From Dyadobacter sp. CY343 (GTDB lineage: Bacteria; Bacteroidota; Bacteroidia; Cytophagales; Spirosomataceae), in NCBI RefSeq assembly GCF_021390335.1, contig NZ_JAJUXK010000004.1, positions 310,001-374,000 of the forward strand: 64,000 nt of DNA. The letters are read 5' to 3'. A model generated the notes under the pieces. That model worked only from the letters and a program-made list of their open reading frames with translations. It did no database searches and was not told the DNA's origin. Shown here one piece after another: positions 18,133 to 27,093 of this stretch (positions within the stretch are counted from its first letter, which is position 1; each line of letters starts with the position of its first letter). A program made the translations under genes and the position numbers.

Positions 18133-18528
18133 CATTAAACGAATGACTGAACTTCTAAACCGAAGATATATTCCAGCCGCACATGAATATATCTGACTGT
18201 TGAGAGAGGAACATACTAAGACCTGAGGGGATTATTTACGATCCATTCAGCAGGTTCCGCCTCGAAACAATATAATTATTTTAATAATGGTTTCCCGATT
18301 ACCGTGGACAGGCAAACTGTCGCGTCAGGCTCTGCCTTTTCTCGAGTTTTTCATGTCTGTCCTCGATTAAAGAGGGTATTGCTTTCCGGAAAAGCAGTGT
18401 TGCAAGCTTATGGCTGTGTTGTTCTGTCCACGCGAAAGTGTGTGCGGCGCACGGCAACGTGGACACCACACAGCCATAACTTTTTCTCCGTGGATTTACA
18501 CCTAACAACATTTTAACTCTACTTCCTC
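18133..18528 (+). promoter_or_regulatory. Long structured 5' leader of the susC operon
   Basis: A non-coding stretch with several potential stems: GACAG/CTGTC at 18308-18322, CCTC/GAGG at 18361-18375, and a large hairpin at 18408-18479. In the last, TTATGGCTGTGT (18408-18419) pairs with ACACAGCCATAA (18468-18479), an inner stem TGTCCACG/CGTGGACA follows, and GTGC/GCAC closes the tip. Short reading frames occur on both strands but look like by-products of the symmetry. Function is inferred: a regulatory leader or an embedded small RNA. Confidence 0.5.
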
Positions 18529-21500
18529 ATGCGTAAAGTTCTACTCTTATTATTATGGGTATGCCTTTGCTCTCCGGTTGCGTTCGCCCAGGTAAGGCAG
18601 CTCACCGGAAAGATATTGGCGGCCGAAGATGGTCTCGGACTTGCTGGTGCATCGGTCATTCTGAAAGGAACAAATGTTGGTACGAATGCAGACGCAGACG
18701 GAAATTTCACCTTTTCGGTTCCGGGCGACGGAACACTTGTCGTTTCCTATGTAGGTTTTCTGATCAAAGAACTGCCGATCGGAAACCAGACCCAATTTGA
18801 CATTAAATTGGAAGCAGATACGAGACAACTTTCCGAGGTGGTCGTGACTGCATTTGGTATTGAGCGGGAGAAAAAAGCGCTCGGCTATACAGTACAGGAG
18901 GTAAAAGGAAGCGCATTGACAGAATCGCGTTCTACGAATGTGGCGAATGCACTTTCCGGTAAAATTGCGGGAGTTAGGATACAGTCGAACGGCGGCCCGG
19001 GCAGCAGCTCGACGATCCAGATCCGCGGCTCTTCTTCCGTTTCAGGAAACAACCAGCCACTGATCGTTATCGACGGTGTACCGATGGAGCAAACTGCCAG
19101 CAAAACTTTCGGAGGCGGTATTTCAGAAGTTAACCCTGACAATATCAAAGAAATGTCGGTATTGAAAGGACCCAATGCAGCGGCGCTTTACGGCTCACGT
19201 GCTGCTAACGGGGTTATTTTGATCACTACTAAAAATGGCCAGGGCACAAAAGGACTTGGCGTAGATGTTAACTCAAACATCACTTTCGAGCGCCCCTGGA
19301 TCAAACCAGATTTTCAGAACACTTACGGCGGAGGAAATGGCTACCGCACCTGGTACAATGACGGGTGGAGCGGCAGCATCACAGATCCGAACGAGATTGC
19401 ACAATACAGGTCGGTTTACGACTCAAGATATCCTCTGGCTGGCTCAGAAGGTACCGATGAAAGCTGGGGAGCACCTATGGACGGACGCATGGTGAGACAG
19501 TGGTGGACTGGTGACGATGTTGCACCACTGACTCCTCAGCCTAATAACTGGGAAGAATACTGGCAAACAGGCCGCACGATCACGAATAGTGTGGCATTGA
19601 ACGGCGGAAACGACAAAGGCTATTTCCGTTTAGGATTGAGCCGCGTGGATCAGAAAGGTATCATGTACTATAATGATTTTCACCGCAATAATTTCCGGAT
19701 CAACTCGGGCTACAATCTGACCAAAAACCTGAACATTACGCTTTCGGGTGAATATATCAAGTCTGGCTCGGACAACCGCAGCTACTCCGGCGGACAGGAA
19801 TTTATCTGGTCCCACCGCCACGTTTCCTGGGATCAGCTTCGCGATTATGAAAGCTATATCGGCGTTCACAATCAGCGAGGCGCGGATACAGATCCTCCTC
19901 ACTGGCAGCACACGTTTTTCACGAACCCCTATTACACGCAGAAAAATCTGCCGTCGGGAAATGAAAAGGATCGTTTAATGGGGAATATCGCATTGAACTA
20001 CAAAATCCTTCCTTCCCTGAGCCTGCTGGTACGTACCGGAACTGACTTCTGGAGTGACACGCGTATCAACGTTTCCAATTTCCTCCGCGTCCGCAATGGT
20101 GTTCGTACACCGGGCCGCTTTTCAGAAGAAGTTCTGCGCAGCCAGGAAACGAACTCTGATTTCATGCTGACTTACAACAAAGATATCACGTCTGATTTCG
20201 GCATGAATGTTCAGTTTGGAGGTATTCAGCGTAAAAATTATTACAAAAGAAACTACTTCTATGTAGGCGAAATGGTGGTTGACGGGCTGTACAATGCAGG
20301 AAACTCGGTACCAAGCCAAAACACGATCGAAAGTGAGATCAGGGAATCTGAAACGCAAAGCTTGTTTGGAACAGCCAATTTCTCATGGAAAGATGCATTG
20401 TTCCTGGATCTGACAGCGCGTAACGACTGGTCGAGCACATTGCCTTCAAACGCACGTTCCTACTTCTACCCTTCCGCTTCGCTGAGCGCAGTTGTTACCG
20501 ACTTGTTTGATATCAACAGCAGTATCTTCTCTTTCGGTAAAGTACGCGCCAGTTACGCACAGGTTGGTAACGATGCAACGCCTTATCAATTGGCACAAAC
20601 ATTCCTTGCAAAAGGCTCCTGGAACGGTGCAGTGCCCAAGTTCGGCGAGAACATCCAAATCGCGAACAGCAACCTGAAACCTGAGATCACAACCGGTTTG
20701 GAAATCGGCGCTGACCTTCGTTTCATGAAAGGCAAGATCGGACTGGACGTGACTTACTACGATCAGACTACCAAAGACCAGATCCTGGGTGTTGAAATTT
20801 CGAAAGCGAGCGGCTACAATACGCGTATCCTGAATGCAGGTAAGATCACTAATAAGGGTATCGAGGTTTCGATCTCGGGAACGCCGGTGAAACTGCCGGG
20901 CGGATTTAGCTGGGATGTTTCTTTGAACTGGTCTCGCAACCGCAACAAAGTGGTAGAGCTGGCGGAAGGACTTACTACCTATACTTTGGCAACACAAAGA
21001 GGAATGTCGTCGGAAGCACGTGTAGGACAGCCTTACGGTACATTTTACGGGGTTGGTTTTCAAAAATACAACGGACAAGTTGTGTACGGAGCGAATGGAC
21101 TTCCTATCACTGCTGCCGGACAAAAACTGGGCAATATCCAGCCTGACTGGATCGGCGGGATGATGAATACACTGCACTACAAGGGCATTTCGCTGAGTGC
21201 ATTGGTGGACGTTCGTGTGGGAGGAGATATTTACGATGAAGGTACAGGTACTGCGCGCTGGACAGGTCAATATGCTGAGACCGCGCTGGGCCGCGAAGAA
21301 GGTGTGATCGGTCAGGGTGTGCGCGAATTGACTGGTGCTGACGGTTCGAAATCTTATGTACCAAACGATATTATCGTCACTGCAAATCAGCTTTACGGAT
21401 ACAGCAACCCTCGAAACTACCACGAATCGGCAATTTTCGATGCTACTTATGTGAAGCTTCGGGAGCTTTCGCTGGGCTACACTTTCAGTCCTTTCATCTT

Positions 21501-21684
21501 GAAAAAGATCAAAATACAGTCTGCCAAAATCTCGGTAGTGGGACGCAATGTTTGGATGATATTCAAAAACACGCCGCACATCGATCCTGAGATCGACGCC
21601 AAAGGTGGTAACGAGCAGGGATTTGGCTACGGTGAGCTTCCGAGTTCACGCAGCGTAGGAGCCAATATCTCATTGTCATTCTGA
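18529..21684 (+). CDS. SusC/RagA family TonB-linked outer membrane protein
   Basis: A 1051-residue outer-membrane receptor. Residues 1-20 are a signal peptide (cleavage near A-F-A-Q). A carboxypeptidase-regulatory-like beta-sandwich (about 22-100) carries the typical S-Y-V-G-F. The TonB-dependent plug follows (about 110-235), with S-E-V-V-V-T-A-F-G before it, R-I-Q-S-N-G-G-P-G and the V-L-K-G-P-N-A-A-A-L-Y-G-S-R motif. The rest is a large beta-barrel ending in aromatic residues (I-S-L-S-F). SusC proteins import oligosaccharides, peptides or other ligands with the SusD lipoprotein encoded 38 bases downstream. No ECF sigma/anti-sigma pair or hybrid two-component regulator lies beside it. The ligand is not evident. 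Confidence 0.95.
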   Translation: MRKVLLLLLWVCLCSPVAFAQVRQLTGKILAAEDGLGLAGASVILKGTNVGTNADADGNFTFSVPGDGTLVVSYVGFLIKELPIGNQTQFDIKLEADTRQLSEVVVTAFGIEREKKALGYTVQEVKGSALTESRSTNVANALSGKIAGVRIQSNGGPGSSSTIQIRGSSSVSGNNQPLIVIDGVPMEQTASKTFGGGISEVNPDNIKEMSVLKGPNAAALYGSRAANGVILITTKNGQGTKGLGVDVNSNITFERPWIKPDFQNTYGGGNGYRTWYNDGWSGSITDPNEIAQYRSVYDSRYPLAGSEGTDESWGAPMDGRMVRQWWTGDDVAPLTPQPNNWEEYWQTGRTITNSVALNGGNDKGYFRLGLSRVDQKGIMYYNDFHRNNFRINSGYNLTKNLNITLSGEYIKSGSDNRSYSGGQEFIWSHRHVSWDQLRDYESYIGVHNQRGADTDPPHWQHTFFTNPYYTQKNLPSGNEKDRLMGNIALNYKILPSLSLLVRTGTDFWSDTRINVSNFLRVRNGVRTPGRFSEEVLRSQETNSDFMLTYNKDITSDFGMNVQFGGIQRKNYYKRNYFYVGEMVVDGLYNAGNSVPSQNTIESEIRESETQSLFGTANFSWKDALFLDLTARNDWSSTLPSNARSYFYPSASLSAVVTDLFDINSSIFSFGKVRASYAQVGNDATPYQLAQTFLAKGSWNGAVPKFGENIQIANSNLKPEITTGLEIGADLRFMKGKIGLDVTYYDQTTKDQILGVEISKASGYNTRILNAGKITNKGIEVSISGTPVKLPGGFSWDVSLNWSRNRNKVVELAEGLTTYTLATQRGMSSEARVGQPYGTFYGVGFQKYNGQVVYGANGLPITAAGQKLGNIQPDWIGGMMNTLHYKGISLSALVDVRVGGDIYDEGTGTARWTGQYAETALGREEGVIGQGVRELTGADGSKSYVPNDIIVTANQLYGYSNPRNYHESAIFDATYVKLRELSLGYTFSPFILKKIKIQSAKISVVGRNVWMIFKNTPHIDPEIDAKGGNEQGFGYGELPSSRSVGANISLSF

Positions 21685-21722
21685 TCCAGTCAACCCAGTT
21701 ACGGACTTTAAAGATTTTTGAA

Positions 21723-23201
21723 ATGAAAAACATATTAAATCATAAAACCATCTGGATGACGGCGCTGGCAGGTATTCTTACCGCTTCAAGCTGCACCAAG
21801 GACTTTGATGAAATGAACGTAAGTCCGAACAGCCCCACGGCGATCGGGCCGCAGTACCTCCTTCCTACCGGCATTGAAACTTCAATCGACCGTTACTGGG
21901 GCCACAGGGACCGGTTTGAGCGGATCAATATCGATGCAGCCGAACTGTACGTACAGCATTTGACCCGGAATATTTACAGTAATGAGGGAGACGATTACAC
22001 GGTTTCACCTGCATTGCTTTCCAACAACTGGAAAGGATTCTTCAACGAAGGCCTGCTCAATTTCCAGCGCATTATCATGCAGACAAACCCGGAATCTGCT
22101 ACTCCGAATGCGAATTATGAAGGTGTGGCGCTGGTGATGCGCAGCTGGGTGTTTTCATTGCTGACAGATATGTACGGCGCGATTCCTTACACCGACGCAA
22201 TCAAGGGAACGGCGATGGAACCGGTTTACACGCCCAAGTACGATGCGATGGATGTGGTTTACGCAGGTTTGCTGAATGATCTCAAATTAGCTAACGAGAA
22301 GCTAACAGTAGGCGGGCCTGCGATCGCGGGGGATATTCTTTACTCAGGGGATATTTTGAAATGGAAAAAATTCGCCAACTCACTCCGTCTCAGACTTGCT
22401 AACCGCCAGGCTGCGAAAAAATCTGCTGAATCGAAGGCTATCATGGCGGAAATTCTGGCAGATGCGACGAAGTTCCCTGTGTTTACGAGTAATGCAGACA
22501 ATGCTTCCCTGAAATGCACAACGGTATTACCGAGCAACAACGAATGGAATCAGATTCTGATCCAGGGCGGACGTACGGACTGGAATATCAGCAAAACGCT
22601 GGCTGACAAGATGAATGCAATGGGCGATACCCGCATTGCCGTCTACGCAAACCCGAACAAAGATGGTTTGTACCAGGGACACGCTAACGGATTGCCGGAC
22701 GCGATCGCTACCAGCTACCTGGCCACCAGTTCTACAATCGGTACTGCATTCACAAAAGCTGACGCGCCGGAGGTGATCATGACTTTTGCAGAATTAAAAT
22801 TCATACTGGCCGAAGCTGCGCTTGACGGTGATATTACGGGCGATGCCAAGAAGTTTTATGAAGATGGAATTACTGCTTCCTTCGCGCAATACGGCCTCAC
22901 TCCTCCTGCCGACTATTTCACAAAAGCGGGTGCTGCCAGCAAGGAAAAAGTGCTTGAACAAAAATGGATCTCCCTGTTTGGACAAGGTATTGAAGCCTGG
23001 GTCGAATGGCGTAGAACTGGTTTCCCTGTATTTCCGGCACCGGATCCGAGAGCGGTATTAAACAATGGTGGTATCCTGCCAACGCGCTTCAACTACCCGG
23101 CTTCGGAATATTCACTGAACCAAAAGGCAGTTACCGAGGGCGCTGGCCTGAATGGTGGCGCCGACGATATGAAAACCAAGCTTTGGTGGGCAGAGAAATA
23201 A
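21723..23201 (+). CDS. SusD/RagB-like surface lipoprotein (SusD-like family 2)
   Basis: A 492-residue lipoprotein. The lipobox Cys is C24 (T-A-S-S-C-T-K-D-F), followed by the N-terminal E-M-N-V-S-P-N-S-P-T segment seen in SusD-like_2 proteins. Tetratricopeptide-like helices make up most of the body, and the late motifs F-A-E-L-K-F-I-L-A-E-A-A and Q-K-W-I-S-L-F-G-Q-G-I-E-A-W are conserved in the family. It would sit as a lid on the SusC barrel and bind the imported ligand. SusD-like_2 pairs often serve non-starch ligands, which agrees with the absence of glycosidases in this operon. Confidence 0.93.
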   Translation: MKNILNHKTIWMTALAGILTASSCTKDFDEMNVSPNSPTAIGPQYLLPTGIETSIDRYWGHRDRFERINIDAAELYVQHLTRNIYSNEGDDYTVSPALLSNNWKGFFNEGLLNFQRIIMQTNPESATPNANYEGVALVMRSWVFSLLTDMYGAIPYTDAIKGTAMEPVYTPKYDAMDVVYAGLLNDLKLANEKLTVGGPAIAGDILYSGDILKWKKFANSLRLRLANRQAAKKSAESKAIMAEILADATKFPVFTSNADNASLKCTTVLPSNNEWNQILIQGGRTDWNISKTLADKMNAMGDTRIAVYANPNKDGLYQGHANGLPDAIATSYLATSSTIGTAFTKADAPEVIMTFAELKFILAEAALDGDITGDAKKFYEDGITASFAQYGLTPPADYFTKAGAASKEKVLEQKWISLFGQGIEAWVEWRRTGFPVFPAPDPRAVLNNGGILPTRFNYPASEYSLNQKAVTEGAGLNGGADDMKTKLWWAEK

Positions 23202-23236
23202 CCGTCCTTTTTATTCATTCAAGAAATCAGAGAATT

Positions 23237-23719
23237 ATGAAAAATATCAGATCTTCCATAACCACACTTTGCCTGCTGGCAATGGTCACGCTTGGAATCG
23301 CTTCCTGCAAAGTAGAGGACCCGTTTTTGGAAAGAGACGTAGCGCCTGTGCTGGTTGATATCGTAGGAGCTCCTTTCGGCGCACCGATCGCCAGCGAGCC
23401 GACTGTAACCTATGCCGCGACGGCCACGAAACTGACGCTTTCGGCCCGCCTGCTGGAACTCGATAAAACCAATATCCTCGACCATACCAAAGGCATCGAC
23501 TCGATCCCTGTCCCAAATCTTGCGATCAGAATTACACTGCGTTCCGGCGCAGCGTTGGGTGAAGTTACATCCAATGCCGACGGACTGGTGACGATTGATA
23601 AAACCTGGGCAGAACTGGGTATAGCCGCACCGAAAGCCGGTTCGCTAATCAAGATTTCCTGGACGGGAAATCACAAGGGAATTGCCTTCACAAGATTTTC
23701 ACAAATAGCAGCTAACTAA
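23237..23719 (+). CDS. Small lipoprotein of the SusCD operon, unknown function
   Basis: A 160-residue protein starting at ATG 23237. A longer frame reaches back into susD but lacks a signal there. A lipoprotein signal ends at C24 (G-I-A-S-C-K-V-E-D). The rest is beta-rich and looks like one Ig-like or transthyretin-like domain (N-L-A-I-R-I-T-L-R, T-S-N-A-D-G-L-V-T-I). It follows susD by 35 bases and precedes a terminator, so it is the last gene of the import operon and may be a surface binding accessory. I do not recognise a named family. Confidence 0.7.
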   Translation: MKNIRSSITTLCLLAMVTLGIASCKVEDPFLERDVAPVLVDIVGAPFGAPIASEPTVTYAATATKLTLSARLLELDKTNILDHTKGIDSIPVPNLAIRITLRSGAALGEVTSNADGLVTIDKTWAELGIAAPKAGSLIKISWTGNHKGIAFTRFSQIAAN

Positions 23720-23724
23720 CTGAA

Positions 23725-23758
23725 AAACAAGCTAACTGTGTTCCGTGTTGGCTTGTTT
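23725..23758 (+). terminator. Terminator of the susCD operon
   Basis: AAACAAGCTAAC (23725-23736) pairs with GTTGGCTTGTTT (23747-23758) with one wobble/mismatch, and T-rich sequence follows. It separates the operon from the aminotransferase gene at 23829. Confidence 0.7.
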
Positions 23759-23828
23759 ATTTGTAAATTGAATTATAGTTTTTCCAATCACATATTTATC
23801 GTCACGTATTACTAAAACTTTTATAAAA

Positions 23829-25019
23829 ATGAATCAGAAAATGGACCGTCGGAATCTTCTTAAATCCGGTTTAATGGCAATCGGAGGTATGACACTGGCC
23901 CCGCATTTGAGCATGGGCGCTTTCGCTGGCGCACCGTTGTCGCTGGATCCTGAGAACCGCATTTACCGCAGCCCCATGGTAAGAGAGTATTTTTTACCGG
24001 ATGATTTGAAAGCGCCAAAGATTATCGCCAAGCTGAATGCAAACGAAAATCCATACGGCCCGCCGATGTCAGCACAGAAAGCAGTAGCCGATTCAGTAAA
24101 GAATGGCAACCGCTATGCGTGGAAGGAAATGTATGATCTTATTGATAAAATAGCCAAAAAAGAAGGGGTAACTGCCGACCATATCATGATGGGCCCGGGT
24201 TCATCGGACCTTTTGGAAAAAGTGGCATTGGTGACTTTCATGAAAGGAAAAGGAAACATCGTTTCTGCTGATCCTTGCTATATGTCGCTGGTGCAGGTTG
24301 CCAAATCCGTTGGCGCAACCTGGAAGCCTGTTCCCTGTACCGACGACTGGTCACACGACCTGAAAGCAATGGAAGCCGCAATCGACAGCGAAACGAAACT
24401 GGTGTACGTTTGTAACCCAAACAACCCGACCGGCGCGATCACCAAAGGCCAGGACCTGCTTGATTTCTGCTCACGCGTTTCCGAAAAAGTACCTGTATTT
24501 GTTGACGAAGCTTACATTGAACTGGCAGTAGGCGCTGATACCCAGAGCATGGTTTCACTCCTTACCCAGAAGAAAAATGTGATCGTAGCCCGTACTTTCT
24601 CCAAAATCATGGGAATGGCCGGTATCCGTGTAGGATATATGGTCGCACTTCCTTCCTACCTGGAAACGATCAACAAGATCACCCGCGGCGGAATGGGGAT
24701 TTCTTATACCTCGATCTTTGCAGCTTCTGCCAGCCTCGACGATAAAGATTTTCAGGGAAACACGCGCAAGCTGAATCACGAAGCGAAGCTTTATCTGTAC
24801 GAAAACCTGGATAAAATGGGATATAAATACATTCCGTCCTACACCAACTTCGTACTCTTCCCGGTGACCATACCTGCAAAAGAATTACTTACAAAACTGA
24901 ATGCAAAAGGCGTCTCAGTACGCACATTCGACATTTTGAACAAACCCTGGTGCCGCGTAAGTCTCGGTACGATGGACGAAATGAAAGCATTTGTAGGGGC
25001 GCTGGGGCAGTTGAGTTAG
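23829..25019 (+). CDS. Tat-exported PLP aminotransferase (histidinol-phosphate aminotransferase-like)
   Basis: A 396-residue fold-type I aminotransferase of class I/II. The body carries N-A-N-E-N-P-Y-G-P-P, C-N-P-N-N-P-T-G near 200, the D-E-A-Y-I-E PLP-ring segment and the Schiff-base lysine K259 (T-F-S-K-I-M-G-M-A-G). These are hallmarks of the HisC-like group. The unusual part is the N-terminus: D-R-R-N-L-L-K-S-G followed by a hydrophobic stretch and an Ala-rich end, a twin-arginine signal. Tat export makes sense for a cofactor-loaded enzyme folded in the cytoplasm and points to periplasmic action on amino acids or amino compounds. It follows the SusCD operon directly, but behind a terminator. 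Confidence 0.85.
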   Translation: MNQKMDRRNLLKSGLMAIGGMTLAPHLSMGAFAGAPLSLDPENRIYRSPMVREYFLPDDLKAPKIIAKLNANENPYGPPMSAQKAVADSVKNGNRYAWKEMYDLIDKIAKKEGVTADHIMMGPGSSDLLEKVALVTFMKGKGNIVSADPCYMSLVQVAKSVGATWKPVPCTDDWSHDLKAMEAAIDSETKLVYVCNPNNPTGAITKGQDLLDFCSRVSEKVPVFVDEAYIELAVGADTQSMVSLLTQKKNVIVARTFSKIMGMAGIRVGYMVALPSYLETINKITRGGMGISYTSIFAASASLDDKDFQGNTRKLNHEAKLYLYENLDKMGYKYIPSYTNFVLFPVTIPAKELLTKLNAKGVSVRTFDILNKPWCRVSLGTMDEMKAFVGALGQLS

Positions 25020-25342
25020 TATGCGTTGTCATTGATGGTCATTTTTTGTCATTGATTGTCATTGATTGTCATTTTAGTCATTGGTTGTCATTGGTTGTCA
25101 TTTATAGTTAGGTGCAGGGTCTTCTTGTCAAGTGCAGTTTAGAAATAGCACAAGTAACGTCAAACAATAAATGACGACAAATGACCATAACTGACAACCA
25201 ATGACCTTAATGACAATCAATGACTTAATGACAAGCAATGACCACAAATGACAAAAATTGACCATCAATGACAACCTGACCCCCCAAACACCCCCCCATT
25301 ACCAACCATTGAAAAACACCTGCCACATCAACATTTCCAATC
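25020..25342. repeat. Large inverted repeat of 10-base TTGTCATTGN units
   Basis: At about 25026-25108 TTGTCATTGA/TTGTCATTGG units repeat in tandem with a period near 10. After a roughly 60-base spacer the complement (ATGACAACCA, ATGACAATCA, ATGACAAGCA and similar) runs from about 25170 to 25273. No gene is seen in these 323 bases. The arms could form a long imperfect hairpin between the aminotransferase and permease genes. Confidence 0.75.
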
Positions 25343-26437
25343 ATGAGTGATGCATTGCAAAAAACCATAACACTCTTATTGCTAATATCCCTTGGACTGC
25401 TCTTGAAAAGCAAATTCAAGAACAAGGATCAGACTAATGGGATCAAGGAAATCATTCTGTCGGTTGCATTGCCTTCGACCATATTCATTTCTTTGATGAA
25501 GATCGATATTGATTCTTCGATGATCATTATCCCGCTGGTGACTTTGGTTTTCAACTTTTTGATGTTTTTCTCGGCGCCGCTGGCTTTTGCATTATTTGGT
25601 ATTGAGAAAAACAGCCCGACCGGAAGAACATTGATGATGCTCATTCCTTCTCTCGCGCCGGGACTTTCGTGCTTTCCTTTTATCGCTGAATTTTTAGGGG
25701 AAAAAAGTCTGGCGATTGCGGCGCTGGCTGATGTTGGCAACAAGTTCTTCGTGCTGATTTCTCTTTATATTCTCGCTATGAATATGTTTTTGAAAAACAG
25801 TAACGACAAGGAAACCAAAGTGGGCGGCAAGCTGAAAAGTCTTTTTGCGAGCATGTTCCAGGAGCCTATTAACCTGCTGATTTTCCTTGCGATCATTCTC
25901 CTGAGTTTGGGAATCAACTACAATACATTGCCGCCGATCGTGACGGATCTTTTTGATAAAACCAGCGCGATGATGACACCGCTTGTGCTTTTGTTCATCG
26001 GGCTTGCAGTTCAACTAAAAGAAGGAAAAAAACGCATTGTCGCGAGTATCCTGTTTTTCAGGGCAGGTATCACGATGCTGATCAGCGCGGGGATGATTTA
26101 TGTACTGAATATCAACGATTATGCAATGATCCTGCTGGCGATCGTGATCCCGCTGAGTGCCGCTAGTTTCTGGCCTCTCGCGCATATTTCGGCATTCAAT
26201 ATCAAAGAAGACGCAAAAGGTTTACCCAAAGAAAAACGGACTTTCGACCTCGAACTGGCTGTATTGCTCCTTGCTTTCTCACTGCCTTTTTCGACGATTT
26301 TAATTCTCGCAATCCTTTCTTCCGGTACATTCTTCGCGCACAACTCTACCCTGATCACGGTAGGTTTGGTACTGATCGCCATTGGTGCGCTGCCGAATGC
26401 ATTAAGTAAAGTTTTTGTAAAAATGTCAAAAGCATAA
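25343..26437 (+). CDS. AEC-like family permease
   Basis: A 364-residue polytopic membrane protein with about ten hydrophobic helices in two similar halves. The first half has S-V-A-L-P-S-T-I-F-I-S-L, and the second begins after a hydrophilic loop near 150 and contains T-P-L-V-L-L-F-I-G-L-A-V. This pattern fits the auxin efflux carrier (AEC)/BART superfamily, whose bacterial members move organic acids or amino-acid-like anions. The substrate is not known. The Hint-like gene begins 9 bases after its stop, so the two are probably co-transcribed. Confidence 0.7.
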   Translation: MSDALQKTITLLLLISLGLLLKSKFKNKDQTNGIKEIILSVALPSTIFISLMKIDIDSSMIIIPLVTLVFNFLMFFSAPLAFALFGIEKNSPTGRTLMMLIPSLAPGLSCFPFIAEFLGEKSLAIAALADVGNKFFVLISLYILAMNMFLKNSNDKETKVGGKLKSLFASMFQEPINLLIFLAIILLSLGINYNTLPPIVTDLFDKTSAMMTPLVLLFIGLAVQLKEGKKRIVASILFFRAGITMLISAGMIYVLNINDYAMILLAIVIPLSAASFWPLAHISAFNIKEDAKGLPKEKRTFDLELAVLLLAFSLPFSTILILAILSSGTFFAHNSTLITVGLVLIAIGALPNALSKVFVKMSKA

Positions 26438-26446
26438 ACTTCCATT

Positions 26447-27034
26447 GTGATTAAACTAGCAAGTACTTCACTCCTTTTACTCGTATCGCTCAGTGTATTT
26501 GCCCAGACCGACAATATGTCCGTCGGGCAGATCAAATCTGAGGAAACGATCAAAGTTTCAAAGAAAAAGAAGCGTTACCAGTACTTCTCCGGAAGTGCGC
26601 CCGTAACAATGGCCGACGGTAGTGTTAAACCGATCGCGGATGTAAAGATTGGCGAACATGTTAAAACCTGCCGGGGCGGGAAAACGACCGCCACGCAGGT
26701 GAAGCAGATCGATGTTTTTAACCAACCCTATTCTGCATTAACCGCATTTTATCTCCGCCCGGCCGAAACTGTCGCGGAATCACAGCAAATAGTCCCCGCG
26801 CTGCTGATAGAGGCCACGCCCGACCACCGGGTCCAAACCAGTCACGGCAAAAAAAGAATGAAAAAGCTTTCGAAGAAGGACGTTTTGTACCACTACGAAC
26901 CTGCCACCGGCCTGGTATCCCTTTGGAAAATAGGTGCGGTAAAGGAAAACGCCAGACGCGTGACCAAAGCGTATCACCTCGAAACAGTCGACGGTACGTA
27001 TCTGGTAGATAATGTAATGGTGGCTAATAATTGA
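26447..27034 (+). CDS. Secreted Hint-domain (hedgehog/intein-like) protein lacking the catalytic Cys
   Basis: A 195-residue protein starting at GTG. A signal peptide ends near A-Q (residues 19-20). From residue 46 it aligns by eye with the Hint fold: Y-F-S-G-S-A-P-V-T-M-A-D-G corresponds to the usual C-F-x-x-G-T-x-V start, then K-P-I-A-D-V-K-I-G-E. Block B is T-P-D-H (124-127), and the last block is D-G-T-Y-L-V-D-N-V-M-V-A-N-N. The usual nucleophile Cys is replaced by Tyr (Y46) and the terminal His-Asn is Asn-Asn, while H127 remains. Splicing or autoprocessing is therefore unlikely. The domain call is from motif pattern, not from a search. Role unknown. Confidence 0.6.
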   Translation: MIKLASTSLLLLVSLSVFAQTDNMSVGQIKSEETIKVSKKKKRYQYFSGSAPVTMADGSVKPIADVKIGEHVKTCRGGKTTATQVKQIDVFNQPYSALTAFYLRPAETVAESQQIVPALLIEATPDHRVQTSHGKKRMKKLSKKDVLYHYEPATGLVSLWKIGAVKENARRVTKAYHLETVDGTYLVDNVMVANN

Positions 27035-27035
27035 T

Positions 27036-27067
27036 TTTGCCTTAACCCAAAACCTTTCCGACCTTTG
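27036..27067 (+). promoter_or_regulatory. Probable promoter for agmatine deiminase gene
   Basis: TTTG at 27036-27039, a 20-base gap and GACCTTTG at 27060-27067, one base from the TAnnTTTG consensus, ending 26 bases before the GTG start. Confidence 0.45.
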
Positions 27068-27093
27068 CGGTATTCATTACCAATCGCAAAATC

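Noticed and set aside
18299..18516. Two opposed 70-codon frames before susC
   Set aside because: Both arise from the symmetrical hairpin region and encode no recognisable protein.
20446..21579. 377-codon frame antisense to susC
   Set aside because: It is the mirror of the SusC barrel coding region, with no domain of its own.
25020..25342. CRISPR array
   Set aside because: Units are about 10 bases, imperfect and without unique spacers of regular length, and no cas genes are near.
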